A stretch of 64,000 bases of DNA, from contig NZ_RBXO01000001.1 of assembly GCF_003634935.1 (NCBI RefSeq), positions 4,489,501 through 4,553,500 on the forward strand, in the 5' to 3' direction. Shown here one piece after another: positions 43,029 to 52,300 of the stretch. The stretch's first letter is position 1. Each line of letters begins with the position of its first letter. The stretch is from Saccharothrix australiensis (GTDB lineage Bacteria; Actinomycetota; Actinomycetes; Mycobacteriales; Pseudonocardiaceae). The notes below the pieces were generated by a model that was given only the letters and a program-made list of their open reading frames with translations, was not told the DNA's origin and did not search any database. Made by a program: the position numbers and the translations under genes.

Positions 43029-43168
43029 GGTTACTCCTCAGCGCGTGCGACAAGTGGTGGAGCGGTCAGGCGGGGACGGCGGTGAAGGCGGTCGGGCCGA
43101 GCGCGGCGGGCAGGTCACGCGCGGCGATCAGGAAGGGCGGGGCGTCCGGGCCGGGTGGCGGCGCCCGG

Positions 43169-43840
43169 TCACGCGTGGATCCCGGTCAGGGCGAAGAACT
43201 CCTGGCGGGACCGGGCGTCCTCCCGCAGCGCGCCCAGCAGGGAGGAGGTCACGGTGCGGGAACCGGCGACCCGCACGCCGCGAAGCGACATGCACAGGTG
43301 CTCTGCCTCGATGACGACCCCGACGCCGTGGGGCGACAGGTGCTCCTGGAGCCAGTCGGCCACCTGCTTGGTCAACCGCTCCTGCACCTGTAGGTCGCGG
43401 GCGAACAGCTCGACCACCCGCGCGAGCTTCGACAGGCCGAGGATGCGCTCGCCGGGCAGGTAGCCGACGTGCGCCACGCCCTGGAACGGCAGCAGGTGGT
43501 GCTCGCACAGGGACTGCACCGGGATGTCGCGGGCGAGCACCAGCTCGTCGTAGCCCTCCTCGTTCGGGAAGGTCGTCAGGTCGAACTCGCGGGGCGTCAG
43601 CATCTCGGCGTAGGCGTGCGCGACCCGGCGGGGCGTGTCGGCCAGGTGCTCCGACGCCGGGTTCCGGCCCAGCGCGCGCAACAGGTCGCCGACCGCCCGC
43701 TGCGCGGCGGCCAGGTCCACGCCGCCGCGCCCGTGCACCACCTGCAACCGCCGGGGCGAGGGCGACCGCGGGACGACCCCCTCGCCCGTCCCCTGTGGAC
43801 CGGACAGCGCCACCGAACCGCGGGGGACCTCGCCGGCCAT
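43169..43840 (-). CDS. folE: GTP cyclohydrolase I
   Basis: A 223-residue enzyme that converts GTP to 7,8-dihydroneopterin triphosphate, the first step of folate and pterin synthesis. The zinc ligands are in SLCEHHLLPFQG and in LCMSLRGVRV, with ARVVELFARDLQVQERL and QEHLSPHGVGVVIEAEH as further signatures. The first 35 residues are a non-conserved extension. No other folate genes are adjacent, and the gene is divergent from a regulator, so this may be a second, conditionally used copy. GGAGGAGCG directly precedes the ATG at 43840. Confidence 0.92.
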   Translation of the reverse strand: MAGEVPRGSVALSGPQGTGEGVVPRSPSPRRLQVVHGRGGVDLAAAQRAVGDLLRALGRNPASEHLADTPRRVAHAYAEMLTPREFDLTTFPNEEGYDELVLARDIPVQSLCEHHLLPFQGVAHVGYLPGERILGLSKLARVVELFARDLQVQERLTKQVADWLQEHLSPHGVGVVIEAEHLCMSLRGVRVAGSRTVTSSLLGALREDARSRQEFFALTGIHA

Positions 43841-43861
43841 CGCTCCTCCTTCTATCGACAA

Positions 43862-43880
43862 CTTCGGTTAACCTTAGAAG
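43862..43880. promoter_or_regulatory. Palindrome in the folE/regulator gap
   Basis: The 78-base gap between the divergent genes holds the perfect GGTTAACC (43866-43873) flanked by CTTC and GAAG. It is the obvious candidate operator for the divergently encoded HTH regulator. Confidence 0.5.
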
Positions 43881-43918
43881 AGTCGCGCAGATTTCGTCAA
43901 CAGAGGTGGGTTTTAGAA

Positions 43919-44626
43919 ATGGTGCAGGCCGACCAGCCCGGCGCGTCGCACGTCTCCGCCGTCGCGGCCCTGGACGAGCCGACCCGGCGTCGGCTGTACG
44001 ACTTCGTGGCGCGCCGGCCCGAGCCGGTCAGCCGGGACGAGGCCGCCGAGGCGGTGGGCGCGGCACGCACCACCGCCGCGTTCCACCTGGACCGCCTGGT
44101 CGCCGAGGGGCTGCTCGACGTCGTCCACGAGCGCCGCACCGGCCGCACCGGTCCCGGCGCGGGCCGACCGGCCAAGCTGTACCGGCGGTCCGCCGGGCAG
44201 ATCGCGGTGTCCCTGCCCGACCGGCGCTACGAGCTGGTCGGCAACCTGCTGGCCGACGCGCTGGCCGAGGTCGAGACGACCGGCGAGCCGCCGCGCGCGG
44301 TGCTCCACCGCCGTGCCCACGAGCTGGGCAGGGACCTGGGCGCGACCGCCCGCGCCGCCGAGCGCGACGAGGACGGCCGGAGCGCCGCGCTGCGGGCGCT
44401 GGAGGACCTCGGTTTCGAGCCCCGCGACGACGCGCCCGACGACGCGATCGCGCTGGGCAACTGCCCGTTCCACAGCCTGGCGCGACGCCACGTCGAGCTG
44501 GTGTGCGGCATGAACCTCCGCCTGCTCGACGGCCTGCTCGACGGCTTGGCGGGAACCGGCCTGACCGCGCGCCTGTCTCCCGCGCCGGGCCACTGCTGCG
44601 TCCGCCTGGAGCCGGCCGACCGCTGA
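43919..44626 (+). CDS. HTH regulator with C-terminal cysteine cluster (SufR-like)
   Basis: A 235-residue protein. The N-terminal winged helix is of the ArsR/DeoR kind (LDEPTRRRLYDFVARRP, AARTTAAFHLDRLVAEGLL). The C-terminal part has cysteines in LGNCPFHSLARRH, VELVCGMN and GHCCVRLEP, the spacing found in SufR-like iron-sulfur regulators. It probably senses iron, redox state or NO through a cluster and controls the divergent folE. The ATG at 43919 follows GAGGTGGG by 9 bases. The next gene on this strand begins 280 bases later, so it is monocistronic. Confidence 0.82.
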   Translation: MVQADQPGASHVSAVAALDEPTRRRLYDFVARRPEPVSRDEAAEAVGAARTTAAFHLDRLVAEGLLDVVHERRTGRTGPGAGRPAKLYRRSAGQIAVSLPDRRYELVGNLLADALAEVETTGEPPRAVLHRRAHELGRDLGATARAAERDEDGRSAALRALEDLGFEPRDDAPDDAIALGNCPFHSLARRHVELVCGMNLRLLDGLLDGLAGTGLTARLSPAPGHCCVRLEPADR

Positions 44627-44905
44627 CCACCGGGCGGTGCGCGGAACGCCCACCCGGGGGTGCCGCTCGCGTCACCGCACTGCGGGGCGCGATCCCGCAC
44701 CCGTTCGGGCGGCACACCGCCGTGGTCGAGGCGCGACGCCGACGCGGCGACACTCCGACGCGCGAACCCCGTGCCGGCGGACCGATCGCCGCGCGGCCCC
44801 GGTACGCGGCCCGTGATCGCGTGGTGCACCGACCGGCCGGCACGGCCAAAACTTTCCATCGCGGCAAGTTTGCAAATCTGGCAACTTCGATCCAGACTGG
44901 TCGAC

Positions 44906-45514
44906 ATGGCGACGAGCGACGGCGGGCTGCGGGAGCGCAAGAAGCGGGAGACCCGGCTCGCGCTGAGCCACGCCGCCATCCGGCTCGCCCTCGAACGCGG
45001 CTGGGACGACGTCTCGGTGGAGGACATCGCCGCCGCCGCGAACGTCTCCGAGCGCACCTTCCGCAACTACTTCGGCAGCAAGGCCGAGGCCGTCGTCGCC
45101 ACGCACGTCGAACGCGGGCGGCGCACCGCCGAGGCGTTGCGGGACCGCCCGGCGGGCGAACCGCTCTGGGACGCGCTCGTCAACGCCGTGGTCGCGCAGT
45201 TCGAGCCGGCGGAGCCGGGCGGCCCCGCCGGCGACCGGTTCGCCGCCGGCATCCGGGAGCTGGTCGCCGAACCCGCGGTCCAGCAGGAGATGTTCCGCGT
45301 GCACGCCCTGGCGCAGGACGAGCTGGCCGCCGCCGTCGCCGACCGCACCGGCGCCCCGGCCGGCGACCTGTACCCGCAGGTCGTCGCCGCCGTGGTGAGC
45401 GCCGGCCTGAGCACGGCGCTGTCCCGCTGGACCCTCGACCCCACCGAGCCGATCGGACCGCTGCTGCGCGAGGTCTTCGGACAGATCCGCGCCGGGCTGC
45501 CCGAGCAGCGCTGA
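44906..45514 (+). CDS. TetR/AcrR-family regulator
   Basis: A 202-residue regulator. The HTH (residues 8-60) reads RLALSHAAIRLALERGWDDV, EDIAAAANVSERTFRNYFGSK. The ligand domain begins about 70 and resembles the MftR-like group (acidic, alanine-rich). Upstream at 44870-44890, AAGTTTGC-n7-GCAACTT is a near-palindrome that could be its operator. The gene lies 125 bases before a monooxygenase gene in the same direction, a common arrangement for regulators of flavin monooxygenases. The ATG at 44906 lacks a strong ribosome binding site. Confidence 0.87.
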   Translation: MATSDGGLRERKKRETRLALSHAAIRLALERGWDDVSVEDIAAAANVSERTFRNYFGSKAEAVVATHVERGRRTAEALRDRPAGEPLWDALVNAVVAQFEPAEPGGPAGDRFAAGIRELVAEPAVQQEMFRVHALAQDELAAAVADRTGAPAGDLYPQVVAAVVSAGLSTALSRWTLDPTEPIGPLLREVFGQIRAGLPEQR

Positions 45515-45638
45515 CGGACCGCGCCCCGCCACACCGCACCACACCGCGCACCCGACCCACACCCGCGAGCACGCCCGCTCGACGGGCTGCTCCGCCGTGC
45601 CCGGAAACCGGCACACCCCCGATACCCCGGAGGCACCC

Positions 45639-46889
45639 ATGATCGACGTCGTCATCGTCGGCGGCGGACCCAACGGCCTGCTGCTCGCGTGCGAACCGGC
45701 ACTCGGCGGCGTCCGGCCGGTCGTGCTGGAACGCCGCACCGAACCCGACCCGGAGCCCCGGTCGAACGGCCTCCTCGGGCAGGTCGTCCGCATGGTCGAC
45801 CGCCGCGGGCTGTTCGAGCGGCTCAGCGGCCGGCCCGGCCCGCCGCGACCCAACCGCGGCTACCACGTGTTCGCCGGGCTGCCGCTCGACCTCGGCCTCC
45901 TCGCCGACAGCCCCGTCCACACCCTCCCCGTGCCCGAAGCGGAGACCGTGCGGGTGCTGGCCGCGCGGGCGGACGAGTTCGGCGTCGACCTCCGGCGCGG
46001 GCACGAGTTGCGCGGCCTCGCCCAGGACCCCGACGGCGTCACGCTGACCGTCGACGGCCCCGACGGCTCCTACGAGCTGCGCGCCCGCTACGCCGTCGGC
46101 GCGGACGGCGCGCACAGCCCGGTCCGCAAGGCCGCCGGCATCGGCTTCCCCGGCGTCAGCCAGGACCGGACGACCACCCGCACCGCGCACGTCACCGTGC
46201 CGGCCGACCGGCTCGACCCCGCGACCGGCGCGCTGCTCGTGCCCGACCACGGCCCGGTGCTGCCGTTCCTGCCCGTCCGCACCGCCACCGGCGGCTTCTC
46301 CTACGCCCCGCTGCCCGGCGGCCCGCCGCTGGTCGCCACCGCGGAGTGGGACCAGCCCGCCACCGACGAGCCGATGAGCCTCGACGAGGCCGAGCGCCGC
46401 CCGGTCGCCGACCGGACCGTCACGTACTCCCAAGCCCAGGCCGCGCTGCTGGCACCCGGCGACGACGTCACCGGCCTGCGCGCGCTGTTCGGCGAACTGC
46501 TCGCCCAGCCGGGCGTCGTGCGGACCGTCGCGGACCTCGTCGCCGGCGCGGACACGCGCTACCCGGTCGCCGACGACGCCCACCCGCTCGCCGGGTGGCC
46601 CGCGCCCGACCTGGACCTGCGCGCACCGGACGGCGTGGTGCGCCTCGCCGAGCTGGTCCGGCGGGCGCGGCCGCTGCTGATCGACCTGACCCCGGACGGC
46701 GGGCTGCGCCTCGACGGCGTCGAATCGCACTACGTCGACGTCGTCCGCGCCGAGGCGGACACCGACGCCACCGCGCTCCTGCTGCGCCCCGACTCCTACG
46801 TGGCCTGGGCGTCGAGCGACCCGCACCCGGACCGCGAGGCGCTGCGCGCCGCCGCCGAGCGGTGGTTCGGCGGCCCCGTCGACGCCTGA
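45639..46889 (+). CDS. FAD monooxygenase with internal deletion (no GD motif)
   Basis: A 416-residue member of the aromatic hydroxylase (PheA/TfdB, rifampicin monooxygenase-like) family. The GxGxxG motif VVIVGGGPNGLLLACE and the DG motif AVGADGAHSPVRKAAG are intact. The third FAD motif, which should read like GRVLLAGDAAHxxPPxGGQG, is missing. The text jumps from EPMSLDEA straight to ERRPVADRTV, which in relatives lies about 100-120 residues later after YHAE. The thioredoxin-like C-terminus (from HPLAGWPAPDL) is present. The reading frame is kept. A functional flavin site is doubtful. GGAGG precedes the ATG at 45639. Confidence 0.8.
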   Translation: MIDVVIVGGGPNGLLLACEPALGGVRPVVLERRTEPDPEPRSNGLLGQVVRMVDRRGLFERLSGRPGPPRPNRGYHVFAGLPLDLGLLADSPVHTLPVPEAETVRVLAARADEFGVDLRRGHELRGLAQDPDGVTLTVDGPDGSYELRARYAVGADGAHSPVRKAAGIGFPGVSQDRTTTRTAHVTVPADRLDPATGALLVPDHGPVLPFLPVRTATGGFSYAPLPGGPPLVATAEWDQPATDEPMSLDEAERRPVADRTVTYSQAQAALLAPGDDVTGLRALFGELLAQPGVVRTVADLVAGADTRYPVADDAHPLAGWPAPDLDLRAPDGVVRLAELVRRARPLLIDLTPDGGLRLDGVESHYVDVVRAEADTDATALLLRPDSYVAWASSDPHPDREALRAAAERWFGGPVDA

Positions 46890-47035
46890 TGACCGCTCTG
46901 GTGTGGACACCGGGCCGTCGCCGACGGCCCGGCCACCCGGCGGTCGCGGGCGAGCCGGGGAACGACCGGTCACCGCGCGCGGAACGCGTGTTAGCGTCCC
47001 GGCACCATTCGCCTCGGACGCACCGGAGGACCGAC

Positions 47036-47647
47036 ATGACCACCGCTCCCTGGACTGTCGATCCCGAGACCTGCGCGCTGCTCGTCATCGACATGCAGAA
47101 CGACTTCGTCCGCGAGGGCTTCCCGATGGCCGTCCCGATGGCGCGCGAACGGGTCCCGGTCATGCGGGGCGTCGTCGACACGTGCCGCGACCGGGGCGTC
47201 CCCGTGATCTACACGCAGCACGTCCTCTACGACACCTTCGACGTGTCACCGCTGGAGACCGCCTACATACCCCGGCTGCGCGAAGCCGGGATGCGCGACG
47301 GCAGCCACGGCGCGGAGATCATCGAGGAGCTGGCGCCGCGACCGGACGAGATGGTCGTCCGCAAGCACCGGTACGACGCGTTCCACAACACACCGCTGCA
47401 CAGCGTGCTGAACACGATCCGGGGGCTGCGACGGGTCGACACGGTGATCATCATCGGCACCCTGACCGAGGCGTGCTGCGAGTCGACCGCCCGCAGCGCG
47501 TACATGCACGACTACCGCGTCGCCTTCATCGGCGACGCGACCGGCGCGCTGTCCGACGCCGCGCAGGAGGCGACGCTCCGCTCGATCCGGGGTTTCTTCG
47601 GCCGGGTGCTGTCGGCGGCCGAACTCGCCGCGGAACTCGGCGGCTGA
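47036..47647 (+). CDS. Isochorismatase-family cysteine hydrolase
   Basis: A 203-residue hydrolase with the full catalytic triad. The aspartate is in LLVIDMQNDFV, the lysine in VVRKHRYDAF and the cysteine in GTLTEACCESTAR, which also contains the cis-peptide-like GTLTE. Family members split amides such as nicotinamide, N-carbamoyl compounds or isochorismate. The substrate is unknown here. GGAGGA lies 5 bases before the ATG at 47036. The gene is 146 bases after the truncated monooxygenase and may be co-transcribed with it. Confidence 0.87.
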   Translation: MTTAPWTVDPETCALLVIDMQNDFVREGFPMAVPMARERVPVMRGVVDTCRDRGVPVIYTQHVLYDTFDVSPLETAYIPRLREAGMRDGSHGAEIIEELAPRPDEMVVRKHRYDAFHNTPLHSVLNTIRGLRRVDTVIIIGTLTEACCESTARSAYMHDYRVAFIGDATGALSDAAQEATLRSIRGFFGRVLSAAELAAELGG

Positions 47648-47885
47648 CCAGGCGACCGCCCGGTCCGCCGCTCTTCGTCCACTGTGGACATCAGTTGGGG
47701 TCGCCGCCACCGCCGTGCGCGGACCCGCTGTTCGTCGTCGGCCATTCGACCCGGCCCCGGACGATGGTAGGGCGACCGTTCGGGGTCTTTTCCGGTCGGC
47801 ACGGAGCAATCGCCCGTTCGGCCAGGTCACCGCACGGCCGGCGCGCCTTAGCCTGCCGGTGTCCACAAGACGCACAGGAGGTGCG

Positions 47886-49049
47886 ATGAGGACGGTGTCC
47901 TGGTTGACGGTCGCGGCGGTGACGACCGGCGGGGTGGTGGGTGTCGCGCCGGCCGCGGCGGCCGAGGTGCTCGGCGCGGGCGCGCCCGGCGCGATCGAAG
48001 GCAGTTATGTGGTGGTGCTCAAGGGAGAACGCGCCGCGGGCGACCTGGCGGCCCGGTACTCGGGTACGGTCGTCCACACGTTCTCCCACGTGTTCCAGGG
48101 GTTCTCGGTGCGCATGTCGGCACCCGACGCGCGGCGGCTCGCCGCCGACCCGGCGGTGTCCTACGTGCAGCAGAACCAGCGGGTGCGGGTCGCCGGCGAG
48201 CAGGCGAACCCGCCGTCGTGGGGCCTGGACCGGGTCGACCAGCAGCGGCTGCCGCTGGACGACTACTACCGGTACCCCGACACGGCGGCGAACGTCACCG
48301 TGTACGTGGTCGACACCGGGGTCCGGGTCAGCCACCGCGACTTCGGCGGGCGCGCGGTGTGGGGCACGAACACCGTGGACGACCAGCAGGAGGACTGCCA
48401 CGGGCACGGCACGCACGTGGCGGGCACCGCGGGCGGGCAGCGCTACGGTGTCGCCAAGGGCGTCAAGCTGGTGTCGGCGAAGGTGTTCGACTGCGCCGGC
48501 AACGGCACCAGCGAGGACGTCGCGGAGGCGCTGGACTGGGTCGTGGCGCACCACGCGTCCGGTCCGGCCGTGGCGAACATGAGCCTGGGCGGCGACGCGC
48601 CGGACCGGGTGATCGAGGACGCCGTGCGGCGGACCATCGCCGACGGCGTCGTGGCGGTGGTGGCGGCGGGCAACGAGTCCGACGACTCGTGCCGGCACTC
48701 GCCGTCGCGGGTGCGGGAGGCGCTCACCGTCGCGTCGTCCGACTGGTCGGACCGGCGGTCGTACTTCTCCAACTACGGCAGCTGCGTCGACCTGTTCGCG
48801 CCGGGTGAGAGCATCACCTCGGCGTACAACGGCAGCGACACGGACTCGGGCGACCTGTCCGGCACCTCGATGGCGACACCGCACGTGGCCGGTGCGGCGG
48901 CGCTGCTGCTCTCCCGCAACCCCGCCCAGACACCCGCCCAGGTGGCGACCGCGTTGCTGAACAACGCCACCAAGAGCGTCGTGTCCGACCCGAGGGGATC
49001 GCCCAACCGGCTCCTGAAGGTCAACGCCGCGTACCGGTCCGGCGGCTGA
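47886..49049 (+). CDS. Secreted subtilisin-like protease (S8, proteinase K-like)
   Basis: A 387-residue preproprotease. The signal (VAAVTTGGVVGVAPAAAA) and an inhibitor-I9 prodomain (GSYVVVLKGE to VSYVQQNQRV) come first. The catalytic domain has Asp143 (VYVVDTGVRVSHRDF), His174 (CHGHGTHVAG) and Ser328 (LSGTSMATPHVAG), and asparagine in VVAAGNESDD. WGLDRVDQQRLPLD marks its start. Length and motifs match proteinase K-like alkaline serine proteases of actinomycetes. AGGAGG stands 4 bases before the ATG at 47886. Single gene. Confidence 0.92.
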   Translation: MRTVSWLTVAAVTTGGVVGVAPAAAAEVLGAGAPGAIEGSYVVVLKGERAAGDLAARYSGTVVHTFSHVFQGFSVRMSAPDARRLAADPAVSYVQQNQRVRVAGEQANPPSWGLDRVDQQRLPLDDYYRYPDTAANVTVYVVDTGVRVSHRDFGGRAVWGTNTVDDQQEDCHGHGTHVAGTAGGQRYGVAKGVKLVSAKVFDCAGNGTSEDVAEALDWVVAHHASGPAVANMSLGGDAPDRVIEDAVRRTIADGVVAVVAAGNESDDSCRHSPSRVREALTVASSDWSDRRSYFSNYGSCVDLFAPGESITSAYNGSDTDSGDLSGTSMATPHVAGAAALLLSRNPAQTPAQVATALLNNATKSVVSDPRGSPNRLLKVNAAYRSGG

Positions 49050-49392
49050 CCGGCGCACCGGCCCGCCCCGCGCCCTCCGGACCCGCCGCCGACCGCGGTC
49101 CACCCACGACCCGGTCGGCCGGCCGGTCATCGCGTCGGAGGCCGGGGCGGGTCGACCGCGCGCCCGCGGCCTGCCGCACAGCACCTCCGACGCGGTTCGC
49201 ACAGGTGATCCGACGTCGGGAGCCACCCGCGACGCCGTCCGCGCGACGTCCGATTCGCGCCGCTCGACCGGTTTCTCCCGTGCCGGGACCGGAGTTGCCC
49301 GAGCTGCGGGGTCACCCCCTCGGACCGGTCACCGTCCACTACACTCGGCCCGGTCGCCACCAGCGGCGGAATCCTGAGGAGGGGCTCGATCG
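49050..49392. other. 343-base promoter region of the giant carboxylase gene
   Basis: No gene was seen. A TACACT box (49340-49345) about 50 bases before the GTG start resembles an actinobacterial -10 element; no good -35 box was found. GAGGAGGGG (49376-49384) is the ribosome binding site. Confidence 0.5.
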
Positions 49393-52300
49393 GTGTTCAG
49401 CCGAATCGTCATCGTCAACCGTGGTGAGGCCGCCGTGCGGCTCATCAACGCCGTCCGGGAACTGGCCGCGGAGACCGGTGCGCCGATCGAAACCGTCGCC
49501 CTGCACACCGACGTCGACCGCAACGCCACGTTCGTCCGCGCAGCCGACATCGCCTACGACCTCGGTCCCGCGTCCGCGCGCCCGTACCTCGACCTGAAGG
49601 TGCTGGAGCGCGCGCTGGTGGAGACCGGCGCGGACGCCGCGTGGGTCGGCTGGGGCTTCGTCGCCGAGGACCCGGCGTTCGCGGAGCTCTGCGAACAGGT
49701 CGGCGTCACCTTCATCGGGCCCGGCCCGGACGCGATGCGCAAGCTCGGCGACAAGATCGGCGCGAAGCTGATCGCCGAGGAGGTCGGCGTGCCGGTCGCG
49801 CCGTGGAGCCGCGGCGCGGTCGAGACCCTGGACGCGGCGCTGGAGGCGGCGGCAGGCATCGGCTACCCGCTGATGCTCAAGGCGACGGCGGGCGGCGGTG
49901 GCCGCGGCATCCGCGTGATCACCAGCGACGCCGAGCTGGTCGACGCCTACGAGCGCACCAGCCAGGAGGCCGCGCGGGCGTTCGGCAGCGGCGTCGTGTT
50001 CCTGGAGCGCCTGGTCACCGGCGCGCGGCACGTCGAGGTCCAGGTGATCGCCGACGGCCAGGGCACCGCGTGGGCGCTCGGCGTCCGCGACTGCTCGGTG
50101 CAGCGGCGCAACCAGAAGATCATCGAGGAGTCGGCGTCGCCGGTGCTCGACGCCGAGCAGGCGGCCGAGCTGAAGGCGTCGGCCGAGCGGCTGGCGGTCG
50201 CGGTCGGCTACCGCGGCGCGGCGACGGTCGAGTTCCTCTACCACCCCGGCGACCGGCTGTTCGCGTTCCTGGAGGTCAACACGCGCCTCCAGGTCGAGCA
50301 CCCGATCACCGAGGCCACCACCGGGTTCGACCTGGTCAAGGCGCAGCTGTGGGTGGCGTCGGGCGGTCGGCTGGAGGGCGCGCCGCCCGCGGAGCGCGGG
50401 CACGCCGTCGAGGCCAGGCTCAACGCCGAGGACCCCGACCGCGACTTCGCGCCCTCACCCGGCCGGATCGCGCTGCTGGACCTGCCCGCCGGGCCGGGCA
50501 TCCGCGTGGACACCGGCGTCAGCGAGGGCGACACCATCCCCGCCGACTTCGACTCGATGATCGCGAAGATCATCGCCTACGGCCGCGACCGGGACGAGGC
50601 GCTCGGCAGGCTGCGCCGGGCGATGGCCCAGACCTCGGTGATCATCGAGGGCGGCGCGACCAACAAGAGCTTCGTGCTCGACCTGCTCAACCGGCCCGAG
50701 GTGATCGACGCGAGCGCCGACACGGGCTGGATCGACCGGGTCCGCGCCGAGGGCGACCTCGTCTCGCACCGGCACTCCGCGGTCGCGCTGGCCGCCGCCG
50801 CCATCGAGGCGTACGAGGAGGAGGAGCGCGCCGAGCGGCAGCGCCTGCTGTCCACGGCGTTCGGCGGGCGTCCGCAGGCGCAGCACCACAGCGGCCGGCC
50901 GCTCGACCTCAAGCTGCGCGGCGTCGGCTACCGCGTGCGCGTCGCGCGGGTCGGCGCGCGGCGGTTCCGCGTCGGCATCGAGGTCGGCGACGCCGTCCGC
51001 ACCGCCGACGTCGAGGTCGACCGCGTCGACCGGCACACCGGGCAGATCACCGTCAACGGCAACCGGTACCGCCTGCTCACCGGCACGCACGGGCCGATCC
51101 ACCTGGTCGAGGTGGACGGTGTGACGCACCGGATCAGCCGCGACGAGGGCGGCGTGCTCCGCTCGCCGAGCCCCGCGCTGGTCGTCGCCACGCCGCTGGA
51201 GGTCGGCGCCGAGGTCGAGGCGGGCGCACCGGTGCTGGTGCTGGAGAGCATGAAGATGGAGACGGTGCTGCGGGCGCCGTTCAAGGCCCGGCTCAAGGAA
51301 TGCCTCGTGTCCGTGGGCGGCCAGGTGGAGACCGGCGCGCCGCTGCTGCGCCTGGAACCGCTCGCCGACGCCGCCGACGACGGCCCCTCGACCACCGCCG
51401 TCGTCGAGCTGGACCTGCCCGCCGCGCCCGCGCACGCCCCGGCGCGGGAGCGCGCCGCGCGCGGCCAGGAGGACCTGCGGAGCCTGCTGCTCGGGTTCGA
51501 CGTCGACCCGCACGACGAGGGCCGGGTGCTCGACGACTACCTCGCCGCCCGCCGGGCCGCCACCGACGACGGCCACCGGCCGCTGGCCGGGGAGTTCGAC
51601 CTCGTCGGCGTGTTCGCCGACCTCGCCGAGCTGAGCCGCAACCGGCCGTCGGGCGAGGACGGCGGCGACGGCCACGTCCACAGCGCCCGCGAGTACTTCC
51701 ACACCTACCTCCAAAGCCTCGACGTCGAGCGGGCGGGGCTGCCGGAGGCGTTCCAGGCCAAGCTCCGCACCGCGCTCGGGCACTACGGCGTCGCCGACCT
51801 GGAGCGCTCACCCGGCCTGGAAGCCGCGGTGTTCCGGATCTTCCTCGCCCAGCAGCGCGCGTCCGCCGACGTCGCGGTCGTCACGGCGCTGCTGCGCGCG
51901 TGGCTGGGTGAGGCGCCGCCGGACGAGACGCTGCGCGAGCCCGCCGGCCTCGTGCTGGAGCGGCTGGTGGCCGCGACGCAGGTCCGCTTCCCGGTGGTCG
52001 CCGACCTCGCGCGCGGCGTGGTGTTCGCCTGGTTCGGCCAGCCCCTGCTGCGCCGCAACCGCGCCCGCGTCTACGCCCACGTCCGCAAGCACCTCCGCCA
52101 CCTCGACGCGCACCCGGACGCGCCGGACCGCGCCGAGCGCGTCGCCGAGATGGTGCGCAGCACCGAGCCGCTGGTGCGGCTGCTCGGGCAGCGGCTGGTC
52201 CGGCACGACCCGGACAACTCGGTCATGCTGGAGGTGCTGACCCGGCGGTACTACGGGAACAAGGGCCTCACCGGCGTGCGCACCGCCGAGGTCGCGGGCT

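Noticed and set aside
43049..43168. Short minus-strand coding-like piece after folE (FLIAARDLPAALGPTAF)
   Set aside because: Too short to assign, with no start codon or ribosome binding site; it may be chance.
45639..47647. Monooxygenase plus isochorismatase-like gene as a biosynthetic cluster
   Set aside because: The monooxygenase lacks a FAD motif and no scaffold-forming enzyme is adjacent.
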